Assembly: GCA_020630015.1 (NCBI GenBank)
Contig: JAHDCF010000009.1
Span: 1-64,000 of the forward strand
DNA: 64,000 nt
Source of the DNA: Planktomarina sp.
GTDB lineage: Bacteria; Pseudomonadota; Alphaproteobacteria; Rhodobacterales; Rhodobacteraceae
Reading direction: 5' to 3'
The notes beneath the pieces are model-generated. The model made no database searches. It had not been told where the DNA came from and was given only the letters and a program-made list of their open reading frames with translations. The translations under genes and the position numbers were made by a program. Below are positions 10,056 to 17,348 of this stretch, piece after piece (position 1 is the first letter of the stretch; every line of letters begins with the position of its first letter).

Positions 10056-11548
10056 TACGCAAATTCCCCCTGCACAAACCAGCCAGGGTTTTGTGGGGTG
10101 AAAAACATCCAAAGTCGGCGCCCTTGGCGCGTATAAATGCGCCAGTAATCACGCACACCAGATTGCCAACCTTCATTATCCAACCACCATTCTGGTGCAA
10201 TCCGTTCTGGGCCAACGGCCCACCCGGTGGTCAGCTTCATACGCCGCCATTGAAATCGGTTTGGAGGCTGCACCCCAGCACAAGACAACGCCTCTGGCGC
10301 GAACAACTTCAAAGGCCGCGGCGGGCCTCCTGCCCATGCACCATCAGGATCAGACCACGCTGCAGGTGATATGATATAACTTCGTTCCGGAATATGGCTT
10401 TCAGCCGGCAAATAACGATGAATTTGTTCCAAACCAATGCGTGTACCAAGACGGCTAATCAGATCATCCAGCTTATCATCATCACGCCCTTGAATATGGT
10501 TGATTTGGCGCACCGGCAACGGCTCAACCTGCACCGCTTCAAGCCGCAACTGATCAATTCCAAAGCCTGCATCAACTGCGCCTATTCCCCTTTCAAACAA
10601 TGGTAGGATTCGATCAACATCCCGCATTGGCCGGGCCAAACGTACTTCCACTTGCTGGTGGCCTTGATCAACGCGCCTAAGCGTTAAGTTCAATGTCCGC
10701 GCCCCAACTTCATTTGCAATAAGCTTGGAACACAATTGCCCCAAAAGGCGCTGTGTGGCGGCCATAACATCCCCCACCAGCCCGATTGGATCAGGTACGG
10801 TCATGCGCACACCGTAATGCGGGGCATCAGCCAATGGCATAATTTGTTCTGGTTGCGCCCCTAACGCCTGATCCAAACGCAAAATCACATCCAAACCAAA
10901 ACGTCGGGTCAGGGTGGACCGCGGTGTGGCTGCAATGTCAGAAATTGTTCGCAACCCCAAGCGCGACAAGCCAACTGTAATCCCTTCCTCTAAGCGTAAG
11001 GCCGCAACAGGCAGGTCAGCGATCCCTGACAGAACATCTTTTTCCCCACGGTCACATCTGCAAATCGTCGATGCCCCATAATGGGCCAACGCCCAGGCCG
11101 CCCCACGTGTCGGGGCAAGTCCAATACGCACCCCCAAGCCAGCCCGGTTCAAGCGCATGACGATATCCTCTAACATCACCTCTTCCCCACCAAAGAGATG
11201 GGCCGCACCCGTAATATCTAAGATCAAGCCATCGGTCCCATCCACCCCCACCCACGGGCAATACTTCAGCGCCCAACGCCGCAGAACATGAAGAAACTGT
11301 GTGGTTGCAACCAAATCAATGGGGCTGCTTTGTAACTTTGGACAAAACGCCCGAGCATCCGCATAAGACATCCCACGGTGCAAACCGTTTTTTTCGGCCG
11401 CTTCATTCAAGCAATACAATCGGTTGGCATTACTGATGGTATGGGTCAGCGCGAACGGCGCCTCAATTGGGCACGCCCTCAGAACACGGTCGGTGGCCAA
11501 CCGTGGGAACCACAACGATAGAACGCGACGATGCAACCCATCGGACAT
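10055..11548 (-). CDS. imuB: ImuB, inactive Y-family DNA polymerase homologue
   Basis: ImuB is the non-catalytic Y-family hub that links DnaE2 and ImuA to the sliding clamp. The 497-residue protein starts MSDGLHRRVLSLWFPRLATDRV. At the position of the acidic DxDxF motif of active Y-family enzymes it has LWFPRLATD, typical of ImuB. The helix-hairpin-helix and little-finger regions follow (GLSRLGLRTISDIAATPRS), and there is a long C-terminal extension rich in Trp and Arg. A frame extends upstream to 11698, but the ATG at 11548 agrees with the family N-terminus. It overlaps the end of imuA by 86 bp, in a different frame, and the start of dnaE2 by one base. A LexA-like site lies 15-29 bp before the start codon. 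Confidence 0.95.
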   Translation of the reverse strand: MSDGLHRRVLSLWFPRLATDRVLRACPIEAPFALTHTISNANRLYCLNEAAEKNGLHRGMSYADARAFCPKLQSSPIDLVATTQFLHVLRRWALKYCPWVGVDGTDGLILDITGAAHLFGGEEVMLEDIVMRLNRAGLGVRIGLAPTRGAAWALAHYGASTICRCDRGEKDVLSGIADLPVAALRLEEGITVGLSRLGLRTISDIAATPRSTLTRRFGLDVILRLDQALGAQPEQIMPLADAPHYGVRMTVPDPIGLVGDVMAATQRLLGQLCSKLIANEVGARTLNLTLRRVDQGHQQVEVRLARPMRDVDRILPLFERGIGAVDAGFGIDQLRLEAVQVEPLPVRQINHIQGRDDDKLDDLISRLGTRIGLEQIHRYLPAESHIPERSYIISPAAWSDPDGAWAGGPPRPLKLFAPEALSCAGVQPPNRFQWRRMKLTTGWAVGPERIAPEWWLDNEGWQSGVRDYWRIYTRQGRRLWMFFTPQNPGWFVQGEFA

Positions 11549-12050
11549 GCCAAACTCCGTATGTTCCCTTTTTGTTCTTTTTAATTTCCCATTTGTGCAG
11601 TGTCGAGTCGCTTGCGTGAAAAATCGGCTGGCAGTGCCAGCGTGTCTCAGTGGCGTTGCTACCCAATCCCTCTGATAAAATACCCAAGCCAGTTGCATTC
11701 CCGGCTTGTGCGGCCAACTGCAACCGCCGGCCAGCGGTTAAGCCAAACGGTTTGGCTAATTCGTAAACCACAAGGCGCACGGCCCCTGATCTGAGGGCTT
11801 CTTCTGCGACAGCCAACGCATCTGTTTGATCCTTTACGTTCGCGCACAGCATTTGGGATGGGTTGAAAAAATCAGACACAGCCCAAGGATTAAGTGCCTC
11901 CGACCTCCATGCTTCTTTAATCCAAAGCACTGAACCACCAATCTTACCCGCGACGGCACAAGCAAAAGTGGCGGCCCCTGCCCCGGTCACTTCATGGGTG
12001 CGACCAGGCCGTGGTGGAAAGCATTCAAAAAGTCGATCGGATGTACTCAT
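11463..12050 (-). CDS. imuA: ImuA family protein (RecA-like mutasome component)
   Basis: The 195-residue protein starts MSTSDRLFECFPPRPGRTHEVTGAG and has the small RecA-related fold of ImuA, including GAGAATFACAVAGKIGG, VLWIKE and the late segment EIKKNKKGTYGVWHVRW that matches the family C-terminus. ImuA binds RecA and promotes the ImuB-DnaE2 translesion pathway. A GTG at 12077 in frame could add nine residues. The upstream FAD dehydrogenase ends only 51 bp away in the same direction, so imuA may be read from that promoter or from a site inside that gap. No GTTC-N7-GTTC was found in the gap. The 3' end overlaps imuB by 86 bp. Confidence 0.88.
   Translation of the reverse strand: MSTSDRLFECFPPRPGRTHEVTGAGAATFACAVAGKIGGSVLWIKEAWRSEALNPWAVSDFFNPSQMLCANVKDQTDALAVAEEALRSGAVRLVVYELAKPFGLTAGRRLQLAAQAGNATGLGILSEGLGSNATETRWHCQPIFHASDSTLHKWEIKKNKKGTYGVWHVRWVASSRSIVVVPTVGHRPCSEGVPN
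11563..11577. promoter_or_regulatory. LexA-like SOS box (GTTC-N7-GTTC) before imuB
   Basis: The plus strand reads GTTC, seven bases (CCTTTTT), GTTC. This is an exact fit to the direct-repeat LexA operator known from alphaproteobacteria, and imuAB-dnaE2 cassettes are known LexA targets there. It lies inside the 3' end of imuA, 15-29 bp before the imuB ATG. It also encodes part of the conserved imuA segment KNKKGTYG, so coding constraint could explain the match. Confidence 0.45.
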
Positions 12051-12101
12051 ACTCAATGATAAAACCGAAAGCGGCACATGGGCAAGATGCCAACAGGTGG
12101 T

Positions 12102-13589
12102 TTATCCCTGTACGAAAACCCCGGCGGATTGGCCCGCCAAACGGCCGAATACGGCCCCAGAAGTCAAACCCGATCCACCGGGATACCCGCCCAAAAACAC
12201 CCCACCAACCATTTCCCCACAGGCAAAAAGACCAGGGATCTGATGTCCATCTTGATCCAGAACCTCCGCACCCGCGGATACTTTCACCCCGCCATAGGTG
12301 AAAGTGATCCCACCAGTGACGGGGAACGCTCTAAACGGTGGCGTGTCAAGCGCCTGCGCCCAGTTCGTTTTCTTCAAACCTGCAGTACACCCGGACCTGC
12401 CATCTTTGATGGTCGGATCAAAAGGTGTGCCATCATCAACAGAGGCATTAAATTCAATCAATGTGTATAAAGCAGATGGTCCATCAAGACCTTCACATTT
12501 GGCGACCAAATCTTCCAAACAATCAGCTTCCTCAAACGCGGCATCAAAGAAACGATATTCCCCATACAAAAGATCAAAAACCTTACTGTCAAAAAACTGC
12601 CATGCCCGATGATTGGGTTGTTGCAAAACAGCCTGCCCAAATTGGGCATAGGTATAATTTCTGAAATCGATACCCTCGTCCACGAAACGTTCACCGCGTT
12701 CGTTCAACATCACCCCCAGAAAGTAACTGATTTTGCGATAATTTTTTCGATCGCCGTGAGGAATTTCCAGATTTCCAAAATCCTTCATAAAATAATCCAT
12801 GGGTGTGGCATGGCAGCCTTCAAATCGACCATATTTTTGCGCACCAGCCGCCCAAGCAGCGCGCAAACCATCACCCGTATTATGTGGCGTTCCGCGCACC
12901 TTTGCCACATCCCATTCCGAGCCGATCAATTCACTACGCATCTCAGCGTTGCTTTCAAATCCACCACAGGCAAGGATCACAGATTTTGACAAAAGCTGAC
13001 TGCCATCTTCCAGAACCACACCTGCGATATTCCCTTCCTTCATCAAAAGATCTGAAAATGTTGTTTCATATTGGATTTGCCCCCCCATTTTATTGAAAGC
13101 GGACAATTCCATTTCAAACAAACCTACACCTTCGTTTTCTGCGGCCAAAGTTAACCCACCCCAAAAAACGATTTTACCTTCCTTTTCAAAGCTCTGGCGT
13201 GACCAAATTGGATCGAACGTAACACCGTGTTTGGCCAGCCACTTAAGAGTGTCATAGCTGTTGTTCACCAAGATATCTTGTTCGGGCGTAAGGGAAGCCC
13301 CCAGATTGAATCCCAAAAGATCCTCACGGAACTTGGATGCAGGATATTGTCCAAAATCAGAGCGGGACAAACGAGGATCTGATGCATCCGCCAAAAGTGG
13401 CAGCAAATCTTCATGGTCGTCATAGGCAAAACGCATCGCACCAGCCGTGTATTTTGTATTCCCTCCGGCCATCTCTGATGTGGCCTTTTCGATCATCAAT
13501 ACTCGCATCCCTGCTTCGCACGCAGCAATTCCAGCACATAAAGCGGCATTGCCTGACCCAACAACGATAACATCCCAAACCTGATCCAT
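12102..13589 (-). CDS. FAD-dependent dehydrogenase, tricarballylate dehydrogenase/fumarate reductase flavoprotein family
   Basis: The 495-residue protein begins MDQVWDVIVVGSGNAALCAGIAACEAG, a Rossmann FAD-binding motif, followed by GGNTKYTAGAMRFAY. It ends with the FAD-closing segment GLFACGEMVGGVFLGGYPGGSGL. This layout and length match TcuA-type tricarballylate dehydrogenases, which oxidise tricarballylate to cis-aconitate, and related succinate/fumarate flavoproteins. The open frame runs up to 13922 but overlaps the divergent GntR gene; the ATG at 13589 starts right at the FAD motif (a GTG at 13601 is an alternative). Neighbours are a GntR regulator and a TTT uptake system, which supports a polycarboxylate substrate. 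No TcuB-type partner that re-oxidises the flavin is visible. Exact substrate is inferred. Confidence 0.8.
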   Translation of the reverse strand: MDQVWDVIVVGSGNAALCAGIAACEAGMRVLMIEKATSEMAGGNTKYTAGAMRFAYDDHEDLLPLLADASDPRLSRSDFGQYPASKFREDLLGFNLGASLTPEQDILVNNSYDTLKWLAKHGVTFDPIWSRQSFEKEGKIVFWGGLTLAAENEGVGLFEMELSAFNKMGGQIQYETTFSDLLMKEGNIAGVVLEDGSQLLSKSVILACGGFESNAEMRSELIGSEWDVAKVRGTPHNTGDGLRAAWAAGAQKYGRFEGCHATPMDYFMKDFGNLEIPHGDRKNYRKISYFLGVMLNERGERFVDEGIDFRNYTYAQFGQAVLQQPNHRAWQFFDSKVFDLLYGEYRFFDAAFEEADCLEDLVAKCEGLDGPSALYTLIEFNASVDDGTPFDPTIKDGRSGCTAGLKKTNWAQALDTPPFRAFPVTGGITFTYGGVKVSAGAEVLDQDGHQIPGLFACGEMVGGVFLGGYPGGSGLTSGAVFGRLAGQSAGVFVQG

Positions 13590-13610
13590 TTCTTTACTCA
13601 CCTTGCCCTT

Positions 13611-13630
13611 TTGTATCCAAGCGTATACAA
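13611..13630. promoter_or_regulatory. Candidate GntR operator in the divergent promoter region
   Basis: A perfect inverted repeat TTGTAT-N8-ATACAA lies in the 68 bp between the FAD dehydrogenase start (13589) and the gntR start (13658). GntR/FadR-type operators are often short TTGTATACAA-like palindromes, so the regulator at 13658 is the likely ligand. Binding is inferred. Confidence 0.5.
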
Positions 13631-13657
13631 TATAAACAGCCAACAGCAAGGTGCAAA

Positions 13658-14290
13658 ATGCCATCAAACCCATCAGCGTATGACCAAGTATTAAGCGCCA
13701 TCGCGTCTGGAGAATTGCCCCCGGGATACCGTTTGCGTGAAACAGAATTGGCGGAACTATTTGGAGTGAGCCGTACCCCGATAAGAGAGGCCATTCGAAA
13801 ACTGGAATCTGAAGGTGTGGTGCAACACAAACCGCGCGTCGGTGCCGTTGTGCGCAGCTTGGGCCAACAAGAAATTGTTGAACTTTACGAAATGCGTATC
13901 GTGCTTGAAACAACCGCCACACAAATGGCGTCCAAGCACGCGTCGGAAGCTGAAATCCGAACTCTGATCCAAATCAATCAGGACATTGCATCACATGGGG
14001 ATGATGCAAAGATGGTCGCTAATCTAAATCGCAGATTTCATGCATGTATAATGCGCGCCGGTAGGAACCGGTTCTTAGAGGCCAGCTACAACGCTTTGTC
14101 CAATACGCTTCATCTTTTGGGCAAAACCACTTTGGAAAGCGCAGACAGGATTACAGAGGTGGTGGAGCAACATGCCACCATCATCAACGCATTAACTGCG
14201 AGAGATGCCGAAGCTGCAAAGGTGGCGATGAAAACCCATATGGAAGCTTCTTTGGATCATCGCCTCAAATCTTTACAAAACGATGCGTAG
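13658..14290 (+). CDS. GntR family (FadR/FCD subfamily) transcriptional regulator
   Basis: The 210-residue protein has an N-terminal winged helix (residues about 5-70, with LRETELAELFGVSRTPIREAIRKLESEG) and an all-helical FCD ligand domain (about 75-200). The FCD domain has the metal/ligand-type residues of the class (RRFHACIMRAG, EVVEQHATIINAL). Such regulators usually respond to small carboxylic acids and control the adjacent catabolic genes. The gene diverges from the FAD dehydrogenase and overlaps the next gene by 8 bp, so it is likely co-transcribed with the AbrB-type membrane protein. The inverted repeat at 13611-13630 is a plausible own operator. Confidence 0.92.
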   Translation: MPSNPSAYDQVLSAIASGELPPGYRLRETELAELFGVSRTPIREAIRKLESEGVVQHKPRVGAVVRSLGQQEIVELYEMRIVLETTATQMASKHASEAEIRTLIQINQDIASHGDDAKMVANLNRRFHACIMRAGRNRFLEASYNALSNTLHLLGKTTLESADRITEVVEQHATIINALTARDAEAAKVAMKTHMEASLDHRLKSLQNDA

Positions 14291-15311
14291 TCATATCACA
14301 ACGCACGGTGTTGGGCTGACCGGTGCGTTGCTTTTTTTGATGTTGAACCTCCCACTTCCTTGGTTATTTGGGCCACTTTCTGGATGCCTGTTCGCGGCCC
14401 TTCTGGGTGCGCGCTTAAAGACCGTCAAAGTTCTGAGTGATGGGATGCGCACCATTCTGGGGGTTGCCGCAGGATCCGCGGTAAGTTGGGGCTTCATAAC
14501 TGCCCTCCCCGGTTTGTGGAGCACACTTATCTTGATCCCCATGACAGTCGTCATCATCGGTTTTGTTGGCGTTTGGTATTTTCAAAACCTTTGTGGGTAT
14601 GACTATCCCACGGCATACTACGCGTCGATGCCGGGTGGCCTTCAAGACATGCTGGCCTTCGGCGAAGAGGCTGGCGGCAACGTTCGGGCAATGTCGTTGA
14701 TACATGCGACACGTGTATTGGTTATTATTGTTCTTCTACCCATTATTTTGACTTCAATCTGGGACGCCAACCTAGACCGGCCACCGGGGCAAGCAATCGC
14801 AGCATTCGACCCCATGCAGCTGTTCATCTTGGGAATATGCGCAATTGTTGGTTGGAAAATTGCCGCCGCTTTGGGGATGTTCGGTGCAACGATCCTTGGG
14901 CCGCTTTTATTTGCTGCTGGCGCAAGTCTTGTCGGCGTTCTGGAAAGCCGCCCCCCCGCAGAAGCAATTTGGGTGTCGCAATATTTTATCGCCCTGGGAA
15001 TTGGTGTGAAATACGTCGGAATCACACGGCAAGAAATCCGTCATGATATCGTTGCTGGGTTCGGGTTCAGTTTGATCCTTTTGACCCTGACGATCGTTGT
15101 CGTCGGGGGGGTGATCTTGCTTAAACTTGCACCGCCGATGGATGCTTTGCTTTCGCTTGCACCGGGTGGTCAAGCCGAATTGGTTGTTTTAGCTTTGATC
15201 GTTGGCGCCGACGTTGGGTTTGTTGTTGCCCATCATCTTTTTCGGATTTTCATCATCATTTTAGGCGCGCCGGTTTTGGCGCGTTTCATGACGACAAAAC
15301 CTCTGGATTAA
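14283..15311 (+). CDS. AbrB family membrane protein
   Basis: The 342-residue protein is almost entirely hydrophobic, with about nine to ten predicted membrane segments arranged as two related halves. It has LPWLFGPLSGCLFAALLG in the first half, SMPGGLQDMLAFGEEAGGNVRAM in the middle and SLAPGGQAELVVLALIVGADVGFV in the second. The paired PGG motifs are typical of the AbrB/'putative ammonia monooxygenase' membrane family (two copies of the AbrB duplication domain). Its function is not established and the old name is misleading. Members often sit next to TctABC or other organic-acid transporters, so a transport or export role for a carboxylate is plausible. It overlaps gntR by 8 bp and its 3' end overlaps the convergent dehydrogenase gene by 26 bp. 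Confidence 0.82.
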   Translation: MRSHITTHGVGLTGALLFLMLNLPLPWLFGPLSGCLFAALLGARLKTVKVLSDGMRTILGVAAGSAVSWGFITALPGLWSTLILIPMTVVIIGFVGVWYFQNLCGYDYPTAYYASMPGGLQDMLAFGEEAGGNVRAMSLIHATRVLVIIVLLPIILTSIWDANLDRPPGQAIAAFDPMQLFILGICAIVGWKIAAALGMFGATILGPLLFAAGASLVGVLESRPPAEAIWVSQYFIALGIGVKYVGITRQEIRHDIVAGFGFSLILLTLTIVVVGGVILLKLAPPMDALLSLAPGGQAELVVLALIVGADVGFVVAHHLFRIFIIILGAPVLARFMTTKPLD

Positions 15312-16260
15312 TCATATGGATTGGCTTTCCTTCGCGAAAAGCAACCACCTGATCGAAGATATCTGAAAACTGCAACTCAAATTCATCTTCAGTTACGAAA
15401 CCAATGTGAGGTGTACAGATAACATTAGGATGATTGATCAAGGGATCATTTTGCCAAGTGATCGGCTCAACATCAAAAACATCCAAAGCCGCTTGGCCCG
15501 GCCGACCAAAATTGAGAGCCTGCAACAAAGCCTGAGGTTCAATTAGACCAGCACGGGACGTGTTCACAAACAAAGCGTCCTGGCCCATTTGTGCAAAATC
15601 ATCCGCTGTGATGATCCCACGTGTCTCGGGTTTTAATCGAACATGGACGGAGACAACATCTGGGATCGCAAAAAAATCAGCACGGCTTGGCGCAATCTTC
15701 TTTCCATCAGCTGCGGCACGTGCCCGTCCCTCTTTTGATCCCCACCATAACACCTGCATGCCAAATGACTGAGCATATTTTTCAACGGCCTGTGCGATGC
15801 GTCCATAACCATAAAGTCCTAGGGTACGCCCTTGAAGTGTTTTGCCAACTCCCATCTGCCACCGACCGGCTTGCAGGTTTGCCATCTGTTGTGGGATTTG
15901 GCGCATCGCTGCCAAAATTAACGCCCATGTATGTTCTGCCGCGGCGAAAGAAGGCGTTCCCTTATGCATATTGGAACACAACAAAATACCGTTTTCGGTA
16001 CAAGAGTGCACATCGACGTGGGGATAAACGCTGCGCTGCGAAATCAGCTTCAAATTGGGCAAACGATCCAAAACCTGTGCGGGCATAGCTGTGCGTTCCC
16101 GAAACAACACCACAGCGTCAAATGGCAACAAGCGTTTTACCAGTTGATCCGGATCAGGGGTATGGTCAGTAAAAACTGTAACATCGATGCCTTCGAGTTT
16201 TGCAAAACAAGGCAGTCTATGAAGGGTGTTGAACCAATCATCCAAAATGGCCAGTTTCAC
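15286..16260 (-). CDS. D-2-hydroxyacid dehydrogenase family protein
   Basis: The 324-residue protein is an NAD(P)-dependent D-isomer 2-hydroxyacid dehydrogenase. It has an N-terminal substrate domain (VKLAILDDWFNT...), the Rossmann motif LGLYGYGRIAQAVEKYAQSFG, the Arg-containing VSVHVRLKPETRGII, and the catalytic His in CTPHIGFVTEDEF. The GTG at 16260 is chosen because it forms a GTGA overlap with the stop of the prpF-like gene and begins at the family N-terminus; the open frame runs to 16317. It is last in the tctC-tctAB-prpF unit. It probably reduces a 2-oxo acid, or oxidises the corresponding 2-hydroxy acid, formed during breakdown of the imported polycarboxylate. Substrate not determined. 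Confidence 0.88.
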   Translation of the reverse strand: MKLAILDDWFNTLHRLPCFAKLEGIDVTVFTDHTPDPDQLVKRLLPFDAVVLFRERTAMPAQVLDRLPNLKLISQRSVYPHVDVHSCTENGILLCSNMHKGTPSFAAAEHTWALILAAMRQIPQQMANLQAGRWQMGVGKTLQGRTLGLYGYGRIAQAVEKYAQSFGMQVLWWGSKEGRARAAADGKKIAPSRADFFAIPDVVSVHVRLKPETRGIITADDFAQMGQDALFVNTSRAGLIEPQALLQALNFGRPGQAALDVFDVEPITWQNDPLINHPNVICTPHIGFVTEDEFELQFSDIFDQVVAFREGKPIHMINPEVLSS

Positions 16261-17348
16261 TGACCCGCCCACACGTCTTTTGGCACAAATACATGGCCCT
16301 GCGCGATTTTGCGGCAAGTGCGGACCAGTCCGGCCGATTTATGTTTGAACTCACCCTTCGAGATTTCAAAATCCACCAAAACATCCATAGACCCCATTGG
16401 ATGCTCCAAAGTAACAGTCGCAGGTCCCTGATCAGGTCGATCGACCAGGCCATCCGCAACTGTTCCAGGTGTTAAAGCGCAAGAGGCAAGGCACTGACTG
16501 CCCGTGACAGCCATGGTTGGATGGGTCGTCCATGGCATGAAATATCGGGTTGCGATCGTGCCTCCATTGCGCGCTTCGGCAAGCAACCCAAACTTTGGGG
16601 TGACGGACTGACTGACATCGCCCAATCCCATTGCTTGTCCGGCCTGTCGGCGGATGCTTTCCATTTGTTTGAAAAAGCCTTTGTTTTCATCAAGCTCTTC
16701 GCGACTTTCATGACCGGTAAGACCAAAATCAACTGCACGTGCGATAACCATCGGCATGGCCACATCCATGCATGTGACAGAAATCCCATCAAATTGGTCT
16801 TGGATATTTCCAGTTGGCAACAACGCGCCGGTTGAAGAACCAGCCACTTTCATAAAGTTCAACATGACTGGTGCCGCGGAACCTGGAACCCCGTCTATGG
16901 CAATATCCCCTTCATACGAGACCACCCCATTTGGCGTTTTCACAACGGCCTCCACCTCTGCTCCGGTATTCACGGCCTTGATACGCACCTTGGTTTCCGG
17001 ATCTGTTGACGGCATCAATCCCATTTCCAGAGCCGCTGACGCAACCCCAGACAGGATGTTCCCACAGGTGGGTTTGAAATCCACCAGACCGTTTTCCACA
17101 CCGACCTGTGCGAAGAAATAATCAATATCGATGTCGGGTTCATCGGAGGCCGAAAGCATGGCAACTTTCGTGGTAACCGCATTTCCGCCTCCGATACCGT
17201 TGATATTCAAAGGATGCCCTGATCCAACCACCGAGACCAAAACTTGGGCCAGTTGATCCAAGTCTTGCGGCACATCTGCGCGATTAAAATACGGGCCGCG
17301 CGACGTGCCGCCTCGCATTAGGATATATGGAATACTGGTCTGGCTCAT
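16257..17348 (-). CDS. PrpF/4-oxalomesaconate tautomerase family isomerase
   Basis: The 363-residue protein begins MSQTSIPYILMRGGTSRGPYF, the hallmark N-terminus of PrpF-type proteins. It also has GHPLNINGIGGGNAVTTKVA and a conserved Cys in FKPTCGNILSGV. The family includes 2-methylaconitate isomerase, 4-oxalomesaconate tautomerase and aconitate delta-isomerase, all of which shift a double bond in an unsaturated tricarboxylate. The ATG at 17348 is preferred because it forms an ATGA overlap with the tctAB stop; four more residues are possible. With the TTT transporter upstream and the TcuA-like dehydrogenase nearby, an aconitate- or oxalomesaconate-like substrate is inferred. Confidence 0.88.
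   Translation of the reverse strand: MSQTSIPYILMRGGTSRGPYFNRADVPQDLDQLAQVLVSVVGSGHPLNINGIGGGNAVTTKVAMLSASDEPDIDIDYFFAQVGVENGLVDFKPTCGNILSGVASAALEMGLMPSTDPETKVRIKAVNTGAEVEAVVKTPNGVVSYEGDIAIDGVPGSAAPVMLNFMKVAGSSTGALLPTGNIQDQFDGISVTCMDVAMPMVIARAVDFGLTGHESREELDENKGFFKQMESIRRQAGQAMGLGDVSQSVTPKFGLLAEARNGGTIATRYFMPWTTHPTMAVTGSQCLASCALTPGTVADGLVDRPDQGPATVTLEHPMGSMDVLVDFEISKGEFKHKSAGLVRTCRKIAQGHVFVPKDVWAGQ

Noticed and set aside
10056..10112. Longer N-terminus for DnaE2 (starting MDVFHPTKP).
   Set aside because: It is antisense/out-of-frame coding overlap with the imuB 3' end; the ATG at 10055 fits both coupling and the family start.
13590..13922. N-terminal extension of the FAD dehydrogenase with a hydrophobic stretch.
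   Set aside because: It is antisense to the start of gntR and not family-like; the ATG at 13589 begins at the FAD motif.
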